Shown: positions 11,986-22,662, numbered from the stretch's first letter. The stretch: 64,000 nucleotides of DNA from Imbricaverruca yamaguchii (GCA_034440575.1 JAOTOL010001469.1:436501-500500), one strand, 5' to 3'. Notes: generated from the sequence alone by a model not told the origin. A program made the numbers and translations.

Positions 11986-13240
11986 GTTTCATTATTAATA
12001 TCCCGAATAATTTCGCCCTCACGCTATATGCATTTGGTAGTCAGAAGCGCTACATGCATAGTCACCCAATATGTCTTCTCAAACAAAAGCATGGACTTGC
12101 TCATGATTACTGTAAAGCTTAAACAAGGTAAAATTGATTTGTACATAGTTAGAGGCAAATCCATAAAAAGGCATCGACTAATGTTAAGCAACCGTGGCCT
12201 CTGGTACCTACGTGTACAGGAAAAATATGCCAGCCCTTCGCCGCAGAAGTAGTGTTAAAACATTTAGTTGTTGATAGCCCAATGGACCATAGGAGTCACT
12301 GGTTGTGCTCGTCATGCACACCTTGCATATAACACCTCAGTTGTTTAGAACCATGGACATGGTGCCCAATCGCCACTCGATCCTAACTACATAGAGGGCA
12401 TTTGATGGTGGAATAGGTACGCCGAGCGACGTCCCTGCAGTGAAGCCCGAGGAAAGCGTCGGTGAAGTCTTGCTCAGCAAGTCGCTGTGAAACAGTCCCA
12501 GCCAGGCCGGGTGCGTTTTGCATAATTCACCGACCTGCAGCTAGTGACACCAGACATTGGCTAAGGAATACTTGGCAAAGGCAGCCAGACAGCCAACCTC
12601 AAACAACAGACATACTGGCAGCAGTCAGACTTTCGGAAAAAATGCAAGTCCACTGAGCAGGTGGTAGCAGATAGCAGTAGCAGATGGTGAGGGGGCTCGG
12701 AGCTCACCGAACTCGACCGGCGAGCCCCGACGGACTGAGTTCAACTAAATGATGGAGTTCAGAAGATTACAATATGGCCGCTGGTGGCCACGAAGTCCCC
12801 GTGCATCCAAGAAATGATAGCGAAAAGAACGAGGTGACCGGAGATGCTCTGAAATTGGTTCACATTAAGTAGGAAATGTCTTCGAAGACTGCTGTTGGAG
12901 AATTTCTGCATATGTTGGTCGAACTCAGAACGTAACGATGTTAGAAAGCTGTCCGCGGCTAACGTGGGCGCCACCCGCTAAAAGTGAACACTACCTAAAG
13001 CTAACAAAATGTATTTCGGCGTTTCATTTTCTGGGTCTAATTTATCAACTAGAACAGCTTGTGATTGATGTAAAGGTTCTAAGTTGGAATGAAGCATGGC
13101 TATGGGGGTGGAAACGACTGATGGTGTTAAATCGGTGTAACTTTGAATTGAATGTTGATGTTCTGAGATGTTCTGAGTGGAGTACTACAGTGCTCTGTTC
13201 TAGGTCCACTTCTTTATATCATTTTTGTGAAGAGCATTAA
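11986..13240. other. Unassigned intronic stretch
   Basis: No recognisable coding or repeat family. A GGGGCTCG...CGAGCCCC hairpin lies at about 12692-12728. Open frames on both strands are short and lack domains or codon bias. Confidence 0.4.
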
Positions 13241-13397
13241 GATAAGGTTTTAAAATTTGCATCAAAATGATATAACAATTTATATAAAGCGAGGCAGTCG
13301 GTTGAGCGAGTTAGCGCGTGGCGGTCGGTGTATGCTGATCGGACCACACCACGGCGCGGGTACGCCAGCTCGTGCTGCCCCGGATCAGAGCACTCAC

Positions 13398-13495
13398 CCT
13401 GTTCGGAGATGGCGGTGCCGTCTCGCCAGCGGAGGATGCCGTCGCCGCGCTGGTCGCTGGCTGCCGTCCAGAAGCCGCCGCCGGCCGGAGGCGGA
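13398..13495 (-). CDS. Lectin gene, middle CTLD exon (98 nt)
   Basis: On the minus strand an acceptor (GCCGACAG, ending at 13496) opens a 98-nt exon closed by a consensus donor, AGG/GTGAGT (GT at 13397-13396). The peptide is short: a Pro/Gly run, then GGFWTAASDQRGDGILRW, then RDGTAISEQ. This is the central core of a C-type lectin-like domain, where WIG/WTA-x(n)-W-x-W-DG is diagnostic. The exon takes over in phase 2 from the exon ending at 39809 (AG plus T gives Ser) and leaves in phase 1 to the exon starting at 2997 (G plus AT gives Asp). Both matches are exact, which strongly supports one gene. The intronic side of the acceptor is occupied, after about 50 bp, by a 1.5-kb 11-bp satellite. Confidence 0.8.
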
Positions 13496-13547
13496 CTGTC
13501 GGCCAGACAACCAAAGGTCACGGGTACCGCCCACTGCCAGCGGCCGC

Positions 13548-15054
13548 AGATACAGAGCAGGTACAGAGCAGGTACAGAGCAGGTACAGAGCAGGTACAGA
13601 GCAGGTACAGAGCAGGTACAGAGCAGGTAACGAATAGGTACAGAGCAGGTACAGAGCAGGTACAGAGCAGGTACAGAGCAGGTACAGAGCAGGTACAGAG
13701 CAGGTACAGAGCAGGTACAGAGCAGGTACAGAGCAGGTACAGAGCAGGTACAGAGCAGGTACAGAGCAGGTACAGAGCAGGTACAGAGCAGGTACAGAGC
13801 AGGTACAGAACAAGCACAGAGCAGGTACAGAGCAGGTACAGAGCAGGTACAGAGCAGGTACAGAGCAGGTACAGAGCAGGTACAGGTACAGACAGAGCAG
13901 GTACAGAGCAGGTACAGAGCAGGTACAGAGCAGGTACAGAGCAGGTACAGAGCAGGTACAGAGCAGGTACAGAGCAGGTACAGAGACGGTACCGAGTAGG
14001 TACAGAGCAGGCACAGAGCAGGTACAGAGCAGGTACAGAGCAGGTACAGAGCAGGTACAGAGCAGGTACAGAGCAGGTACAGAGCAGGTACAGAGCAGGT
14101 ACAGAGCAGGTACAGAGCAGGTACAGAGCAGGTACAGAGCAGGTACAGAGCAGGTACAGAGCAGGTACAGAGCAGGTACAGAGCAGGTACAGAGCAGATA
14201 ACGAACAGGTACAGAGCAGGTACAGAGCAGGTACAGAGCAGGTACAGAGCAGACGGCAGGTACAGAGCAGGTACAGAGCAGGTACAGAGCAGGTACAGAG
14301 CAGGTACAGAGCAGGTACAGAGCAGGTACAGAGCAGGTACAGAGCAGGTACAGAGCAGGTACAGAGCAGGTACAGAGCAGGTACAGAGCAGGTACAGAGC
14401 AGGTACAGAGCAGGTACAGAGCAGGTACAGAGCAGGTACAGAGGTAAGAGCAGGTACAGAGCAGAGCAGGTACAGAGCAGGTACAGAGCAGGTACAGAGC
14501 AGGTACAGAGCAGGTACAGAGCAGGTACAGAGCAGGTACAGAGCAGGTACAGAGCAGGTACAGAGCAGGTACAGAGCAGGTACAGAGCAGGTACAGAGCA
14601 GGTACAGAGCAGGTACAGAGCAGGTACAGAGCAGGTACAGAGCAGGTACAGAGCAGGTACAGAGCAGGTAACGAACAGGTACAGAGCAGGTACAGAGCAG
14701 GTACAGAGCAGGTACAGAGCAGGTACAGAGCAGGTACAGAGCAGGTACAGAGCAGGTACAGAGCAGGTACAGAGCAGGTACAGAGCAGGTACAGAGCAGG
14801 TACAGAGCAGGTACAGAGCAGGTACAGAGCAGGTACAGAGCAGGTACAGAGCAGGTACAGAGCAGGTACAGAGCAGGTACAGAGCAGGTACAGAGCAGGT
14901 ACAGAGCAGGTACAGAGCAGGTACAGAGCAGGTACAGAGCAGGTACAGAGCAGGTACAGAGCAGGTACAGAGCAGGTACAGAGCAGGTACAGAGCAGGTA
15001 CAGAGCAGGTACAGAGCAGGTACAGAGCAGGTACAGAGCAGGTACAGAGCAGGT
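13548..15054. repeat. 11-bp tandem satellite (CAGGTACAGAG), ~137 copies
   Basis: About 1.5 kb of nearly perfect 11-bp units. Because 11 is not a multiple of 3 and the unit lacks stops on either strand, all frames stay open with an 11-residue repeat (YRAGTEQVQSR on plus, LYLLCTCSVPA on minus), producing spurious frames of 500-600 codons. Variant units with TAACGAA occur near 13628, 14197 and 14668. Smaller disruptions lie near 13885, 13985, 14250 and 14445. It ends 52 bp from the acceptor of the middle CTLD exon. Confidence 0.97.
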
Positions 15055-15261
15055 ACCATGCGGCGCGGCACGGCGCCACCACCGGTAACGTCAGTAGGTC
15101 AGGTGACAAAATTAAGCGGCCATGATCCAATGCATGCCGGTGTACGTGGAAGTTATTAGCGATGTGATCATTCTGGGACTATTTGATGAAGTAGTGAAGC
15201 GCGAAATCGCAGCCAATACTGACGCGTGTATATGTGTTAGTATCGAGTCCGTAATCGGATT
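15055..15261. other. Unassigned spacer after the 11-bp satellite
   Basis: Non-repetitive. A frame running out of the satellite continues here, with no recognised domain. Confidence 0.4.
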
Positions 15262-15341
15262 CCGAGGAACCGATTTCCGTACGGAAATCGGTACAGAGCA
15301 GATACCGAGAACCGATTTCCGTACGGAAATCGGTTCCTCGG
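15262..15341. repeat. Nested double palindrome
   Basis: Two copies of a 24-bp perfect palindrome (half-site ACCGATTTCCGT followed by its complement) lie at 15269-15292 and 15311-15334. They sit inside an outer inverted repeat, CCGAGGAACC (15262-15271) and GGTTCCTCGG (15332-15341). The spacer (GTACAGAGCAGATACC) resembles the neighbouring 11-bp satellite unit. It could form a cruciform or two hairpins. Confidence 0.95.
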
Positions 15342-17195
15342 GTGAAAAGGTGCAGCGACGCGTTCGTCAGCAGGTGGAAGGTTATAACTTCAGTGCAACA
15401 ATCCCAGAGAACTGGTCACCTAAAAGGCTTGGCGAAAAGTTACCACCAGCTTTCCGTGGGCACTGGTGAAGACTGCGCCAATAATGATGGCCTCGCAATC
15501 TTGCTACGGAATGAATCGCTATGGTCCGCCAATAATGATGGCCTTGCAATCTTGCCACGATACGAAGCGCTATGGTCGATGAATCCAGGCACAATGACAG
15601 ACTGGAGCATTGATTCGATGCATCACCTAGCCCAGGGCGTCACCAAGCGATGCCCGATGCACCAATATCGAACGCTTCGCGCAGGCACGTCCCTAGTCCG
15701 GAACGAATCACTGTGAGCAAGCTTGAAGGCTCAACTAACTTGCTATCGCTCGTGTCACGACAGAGAATCATCTACACGCTGATGACAATACATTTTGAAA
15801 CTTAAGCTGTCGCCATAATAATTGATTGTGCTCTTCTCGAGATCACCTGTGCTGCCACGTTGGATGCCGCTGTTTGTTTCAATAGCGGCCGCTTGTGTGT
15901 GCGGCCGCTGCTCTCGAGCGCGGGTCTGAGCCGCAGCTTACGAGCATTACAAATGGCATAGGTGAAATAGGCGGCTACGCCGACGCACGTTGGTATCGAC
16001 TAGAGGGGCATTGAGACAGTTTCTGGCGCGAGGTTCTACTTTTTCATCGAAAGCTATCCCGAAAATGTTTAGCAACTATTTAAGGATTGTTAAAGCATTT
16101 ACTCTGTGTCATATCAGCAGGTTTCAACTTGTTGGCAGCAATCTTTTAAGTCTGCTGGCAACAGAAAACACGGCGTTCTGACTGCCTGAGTCGACTTCAG
16201 CGTTTGCATTTTCGTTGCAAATTGCGCGCACTTGGAGCTTCCCATACAAGTTGCAGGTAGAATCCCGAGTCAGGGCGCTGTATGATCGATGTAGTCGATG
16301 CGCCCCAGTCTCAGCTGCGGTGCTTCTAGCTGCAGGGCTACGAACTTTAGCGCACGGAATACAATGATGGTTTGACGATGTTTGACAGAGGGACTTGCAT
16401 ATATTGCATAGGGCACATTCCTAACTATTTGGAGATTGCGATGTATGCTTATGTATTTACCGCACACAACACATAGGACATACATGATTGATGGACATCA
16501 GAAATGGGTAATAACAGGAACAGACTTGCAAAATAGTAAGGAAACAGCAAATTATTACACTTGTAATGCATTTAATTGATGATATTTCAACCTCTTCGGA
16601 TTTTGCAGTTTTTTTTACCTCCAGACGTTAATGAATGTCATCTTAACAAACAACAACAGCAACGGTGCATTCACAACAAATTCGGTGTGACTACACCGCT
16701 TGTAAGTTGAGTGAAACTGGCGTTTGATTGTTTCCAAGAGTATTAATGCTTTGATCTTGATAAATGATTGCCCGCTAACAATGGCATCCCATGCGAAAAA
16801 TACCCAAAGGTGCATGATGATGAATTGGGAATGTAATTGCATGCAATTAAATGTCCGCGAGGATCACAATGTGTGGTAAATGTGCAATAAAATGCGACTT
16901 GTGAGAAAATGATTGTTTTACTGCCAGAGCGGCTTCCGAAAGGTAACTACACTCTCACACAGATGTGCAACTGGAATAGGTCGGTGCAGTTTCGGCACCA
17001 TGCTCGTAATAAACTACTGCAGTTTTCAATGCACGCCATGTCGCGTTCACCATGCTATTTCCACGCTTGACGCGGCAGTATTCTCGGCGAGGCAGACCGG
17101 CTCGGAGGACAGGCGGGTCAATGGTCAGTCTCTGTGGGATCGGTAGGAATTTGACGGACTATGTGTTGGGTGGGTGGGTGTGTGTGCTGCTGACA
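15342..17195. other. Unassigned intronic stretch
   Basis: Contains a short imperfect duplication at 15480-15590 (CAATAATGATGGCCT.GCAATCTTGC.ACG twice) and an inverted pair of AGCGGCCGC sites at 15884-15909. No gene is recognised. Confidence 0.4.
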
Positions 17196-17345
17196 CCCCC
17201 ACCCACCACCACCACTATCACCACCGCCACCACTACCACCACCACTACCACCACCACTACCACCACCACCACTACCACCACCACCACTACCACCACCACC
17301 ACCACCACTACCACCACCACCACTACCACCACCACCACCACTGCC
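17196..17345. repeat. (CCA)n/(CCACCACTA)n trinucleotide tract
   Basis: About 150 bp of CCA with regular CTA variants. It would read as His/Tyr, Thr or Gly/Val homopolymers in different frames; none is supported as coding. Confidence 0.95.
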
Positions 17346-18529
17346 CCGCCCACTAACATGGGAGGGTGAGACACCTGTCCGGAATAAATGATGAGCATTC
17401 CGTTTGGATGCGTCTCTTGGACACGGTGGACCCTCGTTCAGCTTCTTATGGGCGGGCCGAACGCCTGTCCCCCTACCCATGCCACGCCTCCCCTCCCGTA
17501 GACGGGCGGAACCCTCCAGTCGTGTATGGACACAACTCTTGTCCCCTCGCTCCACCTCGTGCACGGAATTCCTCGCGGTTCACACAGGCCCGCCTCGCCA
17601 GTGACAGGTGGAACGGCTACTTTGCCCTGCTCGCGCACGGAGCGCCTCTTGTCTCCTCGGGCGTGCGGAGCGGCCGGCGGAGCGGCCGGCGGAGCGGCCG
17701 GCGGAGCGGCCGGCGGAACGTCCAGCTAACACCAGGTGCCACCGCTCGGCAGCACGTGCAATCAACGCGATATGGCGGATGTTAGACGCGAGTCACGCGT
17801 CGGAACCGTGCTGTCTGCCGCAACGGCGCCGCCCCATTGCAGTGTGCAGTATTAAGATCGCGCTCACAGACGGAAAATGCAATCAGAGGATAGAGTGAGA
17901 TGGGGTCTCATCTCGCGCGGACGGAATGTCCACGATAACACGATTAGATGCAGAGCTATCGCTCCATTTGGCGTTGGTCGCGGCGAGTGGTGTTCGTTGA
18001 ATTCACGGTGCTTTGTAGCATTTGCGCTTCGTGGGATCGTCGGGATCATATATTTCCTGATCTCTCATTCACATTAGGACCAGGGACTGGTATACTAACT
18101 GAGGGGGCCGCGGTCCCCACAATCATAACAGGGGGTTTAAACCGACTTATTTCATGCAACCCCGTAGGCGTAATGTTAAATTTGACGAAGTTTGAGAGAA
18201 AGCGTCCCCTCCTCTCGTCTTCCGCCGTGGCGACACCCATGAAAAATCGCCTTCCATGGCTGCAATGGCTATGCTGCACTGAAAAAAGCTAACACATCAA
18301 ACATGCTGCAAGCAGATAACTTAAGAGGGATAAAGAACGGGGGAAAAGTAGACAGAAGAAATGCATGACGGAAAATGGCCCTATTAGTAGGGGAAAGTGA
18401 TTTCTTTTTTTTAATTTTTTTATGCATTTATTTTCCTTTAAATTTGTTGGCGGAAATTTATACTGGAAGCATTAAGTTATACACGGCAGCTGATTTGTAA
18501 CATCACGGGCCCAAAGGAGTGCACGCTTT
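17346..18529. other. Unassigned, GC-rich then AT-rich, with a small 12-bp repeat
   Basis: The 17400-17860 part is GC- and CpG-rich, with four to five copies of the 12-bp unit GGAGCGGCCGGC at 17667-17719. No frame shows a domain. Around 18140-18190 the sequence TTTCATGCAAC..C.TAGGCGTAA resembles 25370-25400, suggesting a small dispersed repeat. Confidence 0.45.
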
Positions 18530-20050
18530 GCAGCACAACTGCCACCGCAGACACCAGCAACACAACCACCACTGACACCATGCCGCCGCCACTGCCACTG
18601 TTGACGCCAGCAATACAACCACCACTGACACCATGCCGTAGCTCCTGCTACTGCTGACACCAGCAACACAGCCACCACTGACACCATGCCGCCGCCACTG
18701 CCACTGTTGACGCCAGCAACACAACCACCACTGACACCATGCCGTAGCTCCTGCTACTGCTGACACCAGCAACACAACCACCACTGACACCATGCCGCCG
18801 CCACTGCCACTGTTGACGCCAGCAACACAACCACCGCTGACGCCATGCCGCCGCCACTGCCACTGCTGACACCAGCAACACAACCACCACTGACACCATG
18901 CCGCCGCCACTGCCACTGTTGACGCCAGCAACACAACCACCACTGACACCATGCCGCCGCCACTGCCACTGTTGACGCCAGCAACACAACCACCACTGAC
19001 ACCATGCGGCCTGACACCAGCAACACAACCACCACTGACACCATGCCGCCGCCACTGCCACTGTTGACGCCAGCAACACAACCACCACTGACACCATGCC
19101 GCCGCCACTGCCACTGTTGACGCCAGCAATACAACCACCACTGACACCATGCCGCCGCCACTGCCACTGTTGACGCCAGCAACACAACCACCACTGACGC
19201 CATGCCGCCGCCACTGCCGCCGCACCCCACTGCACTGTTGACGCCAGCAACACAACCACCACTGACACCATGCCGCCGCCACTGCCACTGTTGACGCCAG
19301 CAACACAACCACCACTGACACCATGCCGTAGCTCCTGCTACTGCTGACACCAGCAACACAACCACCACTGACACAGCCGCCGCCACTGCACTGTTGACGC
19401 CAGAAAAAAACACCATGCCGCCGCCACGCCACTGTTGACGCCAGCAATACACCACCACTGACACTCCCTCGCGCCACGCCACTGGGCACCATGCCATAGC
19501 TCCTGCTACTGCTGACACCAGCAACACAACCACCACTGACGCCATGCCGCCGCCACTGCCACTGTTGACGCCAGCAACACAACCACCGCTGACGCCATGC
19601 CGCCGCCACTGCCACTGGTGACACCAGCAACACAACTACCACTGACACCATGCCGCCGCCACTGCCACTGTTGACGCCAGCAACAAACCACCACTGACAC
19701 CATGCCGCCGCCACTGCCACTGTTGACGCCAGCAACACAACCACCACTGACACCATGCCGCCGCCACTGCCACTGTTGACGCCACCAACACAACCACCAC
19801 TGACACCATGCCGCAGCTCCTGCTACTGCTGACACCAGCAACACAACCACCACTGACACCATGCCGCCGCCACTGCCACTGTTGACGCCAGCAACACAAC
19901 CACCACTGACACCATGCCGCCGCCACTGCCACTGTTGACGCCAGCAACACAACCACCACTGACACCATGCCGCCGCCACTGACACCGCTGACGCCAGGAA
20001 CACAACCACCACTGACACCACGTCATGCTACTGCTGACGCCAGCAACACA
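18530..20050. repeat. 53-bp minisatellite, ~28 copies, two unit subtypes
   Basis: The major unit runs ATGCCGCCGCCACTGCCACT, GTTGACGCCAGCAACACAAC, CACCACTGACACC and has an exact 53-bp period (for example 19861, 19914, 19967). A second subtype has ATGCCGTAGCTCCTGCTACT GCTGACACC in place of the first half. It recurs at about 18631, 18740, 19322, 19492 and 19808. Open frames up to 417 codons on the minus strand (Trp/Val/Cys-rich) are products of the repeat and not genes. Confidence 0.97.
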
Positions 20051-20118
20051 ACCAATGATTGACATTACTGCCACCGCTGCTGCTGCCCGCGTCTCCACCT
20101 GTATTGGCTTGGCTTTTC

Positions 20119-20132
20119 GTTGCCTTCGCAAC
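20119..20132. promoter_or_regulatory. X-box-like motif (possible RFX site)
   Basis: GTTGCC-TT-CGCAAC at 20119-20132 is a near-perfect inverted repeat that fits the palindromic X-box recognised by RFX factors (GTTGCC N2 GGCAAC, one mismatch). It ends four bases before an ATGGCGGCC start context. Confidence 0.35.
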
Positions 20133-20136
20133 GAAG

Positions 20137-20256
20137 ATGGCGGCCAGCGCTTTAGCTCTGAGACCCCTGGGACGGGCGCACGTTCCAAGATGCGGGGCGG
20201 CGCCAGCTGCTCTCCCATGGCGTACACGATGGCGCGCCGGGTGCCTCCTATCATGA
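20137..20256 (+). CDS. Possible first exon with a mitochondrial-type leader (hypothetical)
   Basis: A strong start context, AAGATGGCGGCC, opens 39 codons rich in Ala, Arg and Leu and poor in acidic residues (begins MAASALALRPLGRAHVPR). This composition suits a mitochondrial targeting leader. The local sequence is CpG-rich, as expected at a promoter-proximal exon, and an X-box-like motif sits immediately upstream. The in-frame stop at 20254-20256 would only matter if the exon is unspliced; no strong GT donor precedes it (CGG/GTGCCT near 20240 is weak). The same AAGATGGCGGC string is also a YY1 motif, so this could be regulatory DNA or an accident of composition. Confidence 0.25.
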   Translation: MAASALALRPLGRAHVPRCGAAPAALPWRTRWRAGCLLS

Positions 20257-20274
20257 ATTCCGCTGTCTAGTGCC

Positions 20275-20935
20275 GCCTTTCACGTCTGCCGTTCCCTGGT
20301 GCCGCCCCTGGTGACACCCCTCATATCTGCTGCCCCTGGTGTCGCCCCTCACGCCTGCTGACCCCTGGTGCCCCCTGGTACCGCTCCCATGTCTGCCGCC
20401 CCTGGTGACGCCCCTGGTGCAGCCCCTGGTACCGCCCCTCATGTTTGCCGCCTTTGGTGCCGCCCCTCAGGCCTGTTGCCCCCTGGTGCCGTACCTCATA
20501 TCTGCAGCCCCCGGTGCCGCCCCTGGTACAGCTCCTAGTGCAGCCCCTGGTGCCGTCCCTCACCTCTGCCGCCCCTGGTGCAGCCCCTGGTGCAGCCCCT
20601 GGTGCAGCCCCTGGTGCCGTCCCTCACCTATGCCTCCTCCTGGTGCCGCCCTCATGTCTGCCGCCCCTGGTGCAGCCCCTGGTACTGCCCTCACCTCTGC
20701 CGCCCCTGGTGCCGCACCTCATATCTGCAGCCCCTGGTGCCGCCCCCGGTGCCGCCCCTGGTGCAGCCCCTGGTGCAGCTCCTGGTGCAGCCCCTGGTGC
20801 CGTCCCTCACCTATGCCTCCTCCTGGTGCCGCCCTCATGTCTGCCGCCCCTGGTGCAGCCCCTGGTACTGCCCCTCACCTCTGCCGCCCCTGGTGTTGCC
20901 CCTCACGTCTGCCACTCCCCGGAGCCTGTTCAGCA
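20275..20935. repeat. GC-rich minisatellite (CCCCTGGTGCAG/CCCCTGGTGCCG units)
   Basis: Tandem 12-bp-like units are interspersed with CCTCA(C/T)CTCTGCCG blocks. A longer module of about 182 bp recurs (CTATGCCTCCTCCTGGTGCC at 20629 and again near 20811). It ends at the 3' end of the piggyBac relic. The Pro/Ala/Cys-rich frames are artefacts. Confidence 0.92.
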
Positions 20936-22332
20936 CAATCACTGTCGAGGCGATGAACTCAGCTACACCCAGGATGAAGGAGAAGGCGACAGTCGGCCGG
21001 CGTCGTAGAGGCTGCTTTCCCGTAGCATCGTCATCGCGCCCAATCATCGCGTCCATCACTTCCACGCCGCTGTTTGGTTTGCTGCTTTGTACGCGAGCAC
21101 GATATCGGGTTGTTTGATATTCGTGTCCGTTATAGCAGTCTGGTGCTGGTTGGGCAGCGCCAGCCCTTGCCACGTCGGGCGAATTGTGACGCTAGACTCA
21201 CGCCATTCCTGAAGGTGAACAGCGTTGACGCTGGTCGCCGGCCTTTTACGTCTGTCAGCTCCTCGAGAGCCAGGAGGCGGCGGTTGTGGTTGATCGTCCC
21301 TACAGCTGTTAGTCGATTTGCCAGCAGGCCCTCGAACAGCGGCACGGAGGTGAAGTGCCTGTCCATGGTGAAGTTTCTCCCCGTGCCAGATACCTTTCAC
21401 GTCATAAGCTTGACCATTGCAGGTACTGACTCAAACACGGTGTCAGTTGGCGCCAGTTCCAGCTGACCCGCCGGCCGGCGTACGGCTACATCTTCCACAT
21501 ACAGCGGACGTTTGAGTCTGCGACCACACGCAGCAACAGGCCGTACCTCCCGATATTGCTCGGCGGACACATCTTGAATGTGCACCAGTCTCGGGACCTA
21601 AGAGGCTCTCGTCCAGCGTTAGTGTTTACGTCCGGTAGTGTTCCGCAGGTTGGCGCCGGCTCGAAACATTTCACGCACAACTCCGAATTCCATGAAGAAT
21701 CTCACGCACAGCGCAGCGCGTCGCCACAGCGACGCTCTTGGCTCGTGCAGAGGTCATCATATGTGAGGTTTCTTGCAATGTTGCGAACCATCTTCCTCTC
21801 ATGGCAATCCTGAAGATGGCTGCTCCGGTTGCAGGGCTAAACAGCTGCTGGATGGTCAGCCTGTTGCAAAACTTCCTCAAAAGACACAGCCCGATGTACG
21901 CGCACATCTCAGTGTGGCTGGCTGCCACGCGCAGACACCCTCCTTGCCTGACTGTTACTGGCGCGGTTGCTGCTCCTCTAGTTCCATGTTGGTTCTATTG
22001 TTGTTCTAGCTGTACGTCACCGCTGCGTTTGCAGGCAACTGCTGAAAACCAGCTTCCACCAGCTCGCGCTGTGCCCGGGTCAGGTCAGACGGGGCCGGCG
22101 GCGGCTCGTCGTCGTCAGGCTGGTTTGGGTCGACGTGCCGGCCCAACTCGCCTGGCAGGCGCGATAGGCTAGGCTCGCTGGACTCGGCAGACACGCCGGC
22201 CAACTGAAAGGTGGCGTCTTCTTCGCTGGCCTCGCCGTCGGAGATCTGGTCGCCTTCACTGTCGTCCGGCAGATTGGACAGCAGTGCAATCGTTTTTGGT
22301 GGGATTATAGGTTGGACGCGGCGGGACCTCAC
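20936..22332 (-). pseudogene. piggyBac-type transposase relic (DDE_Tnp_1_7), frameshifted
   Basis: Several minus-strand pieces, in different frames but in the right order, match the piggyBac transposase layout. An acidic N-terminal segment lies at 22332-22006 (DDSEGDQISDGEASEED). The alpha-helical segment before the catalytic core lies at 21928-21671 (MCAYIGLCLLRKFCNRLTI, then GAAIFRIAMRGRWFATL). The core has MDRHFTSVPLFEGLLANRLT and VGTINHNRR at 21366-21130 (the second catalytic Asp region, YTDNFYTS-like in active copies). The final block, SGVEVMDAMIG with a later Arg-Pro-aromatic segment, lies at about 21090-20935 (GVD.MD-like, with a catalytic Asp). Multiple frameshifts mean it makes no transposase. 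It is notable as a possible past source for mobilising the TTAA-flanked elements. The termini are not located; TTAACACC at about 22438 is only a candidate end. Confidence 0.8.
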
Positions 22333-22530
22333 GTCTGTACGTGTCAGCGGTGATCATCTGATTGACATTCAAATTATGCTTCGTCAGATTATGTTATCTA
22401 TAAATTTGGATCACGCACTTTTACTAATTGTTGCCACTTAACACCGAATTTTGTTATCTTATCACCGTCGCCATGAACAAGTGGGAGTCGGCATCAGTTC
22501 CGTATGATCCGGCAGAGCTTTGACGTCATT

Positions 22531-22662
22531 GGCGGTGTGCTTCTGCGTTTGGTTAACTCCAGCCTCATCACTGCCGACGCCGCCATTTCCTGGAAGCACA
22601 CCTTAGTTTATCCCATCTTTAAATCCGCTGATCCTAACAGCACATCCAACTACCGGCCCATC
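22531..22662 (+). pseudogene. LINE reverse-transcriptase fragment
   Basis: A 44-codon plus-strand frame contains LVNSSLITADAAISWKHT, then LVYPIFKSADP and NYRPI before a stop. This is the conserved segment SL..G..P..WK.A.V.PIFK.GD...NYRPIS of non-LTR reverse transcriptases. It is only the N-terminal edge of the RT domain, so it is a truncated, dead copy, different in sequence from the LINE at 5795-7753. Confidence 0.75.

Larger units (their letters stand above)
2998..13397 (-). other. Inferred 10.4-kb lectin intron filled with mobile elements
   Basis: This is the interval between the GTGAGT donor after the middle CTLD exon (13397-13396) and the acceptor at 2998. It holds two SINEs, a CR1-like LINE, a 4.0-kb nest of TTAA elements and unassigned stretches (3030-3860, 4070-5430, 5622-5795, 11986-13240). 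The AGGTCA-type half-sites at 3011-3027 and 3380-3430 suggest relics of the same half-site-rich repeats seen elsewhere. The intron is inferred from exon phase and domain continuity, not from a transcript. Confidence 0.6.

Noticed and set aside
13372..15159. Open frames of 517-595 codons on both strands
   Set aside because: They are produced entirely by the stop-free 11-bp satellite; all registers give the same repeat, and only the edge sequences are real unique DNA.
15884..15909. Paired NotI-type sites with a nearby XhoI site as vector contamination
   Set aside because: Flanking sequence shows no adaptor or vector, and the surrounding DNA resembles the rest of the window.
17118..17564. His/Tyr-, Thr- or Gly-rich frames
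   Set aside because: They arise from the (CCA)n tract.
18503..20021. Minus-strand frames of 171-417 codons rich in Trp, Val and Cys
   Set aside because: They translate the 53-bp minisatellite in shifting registers; no flanking coding signal.
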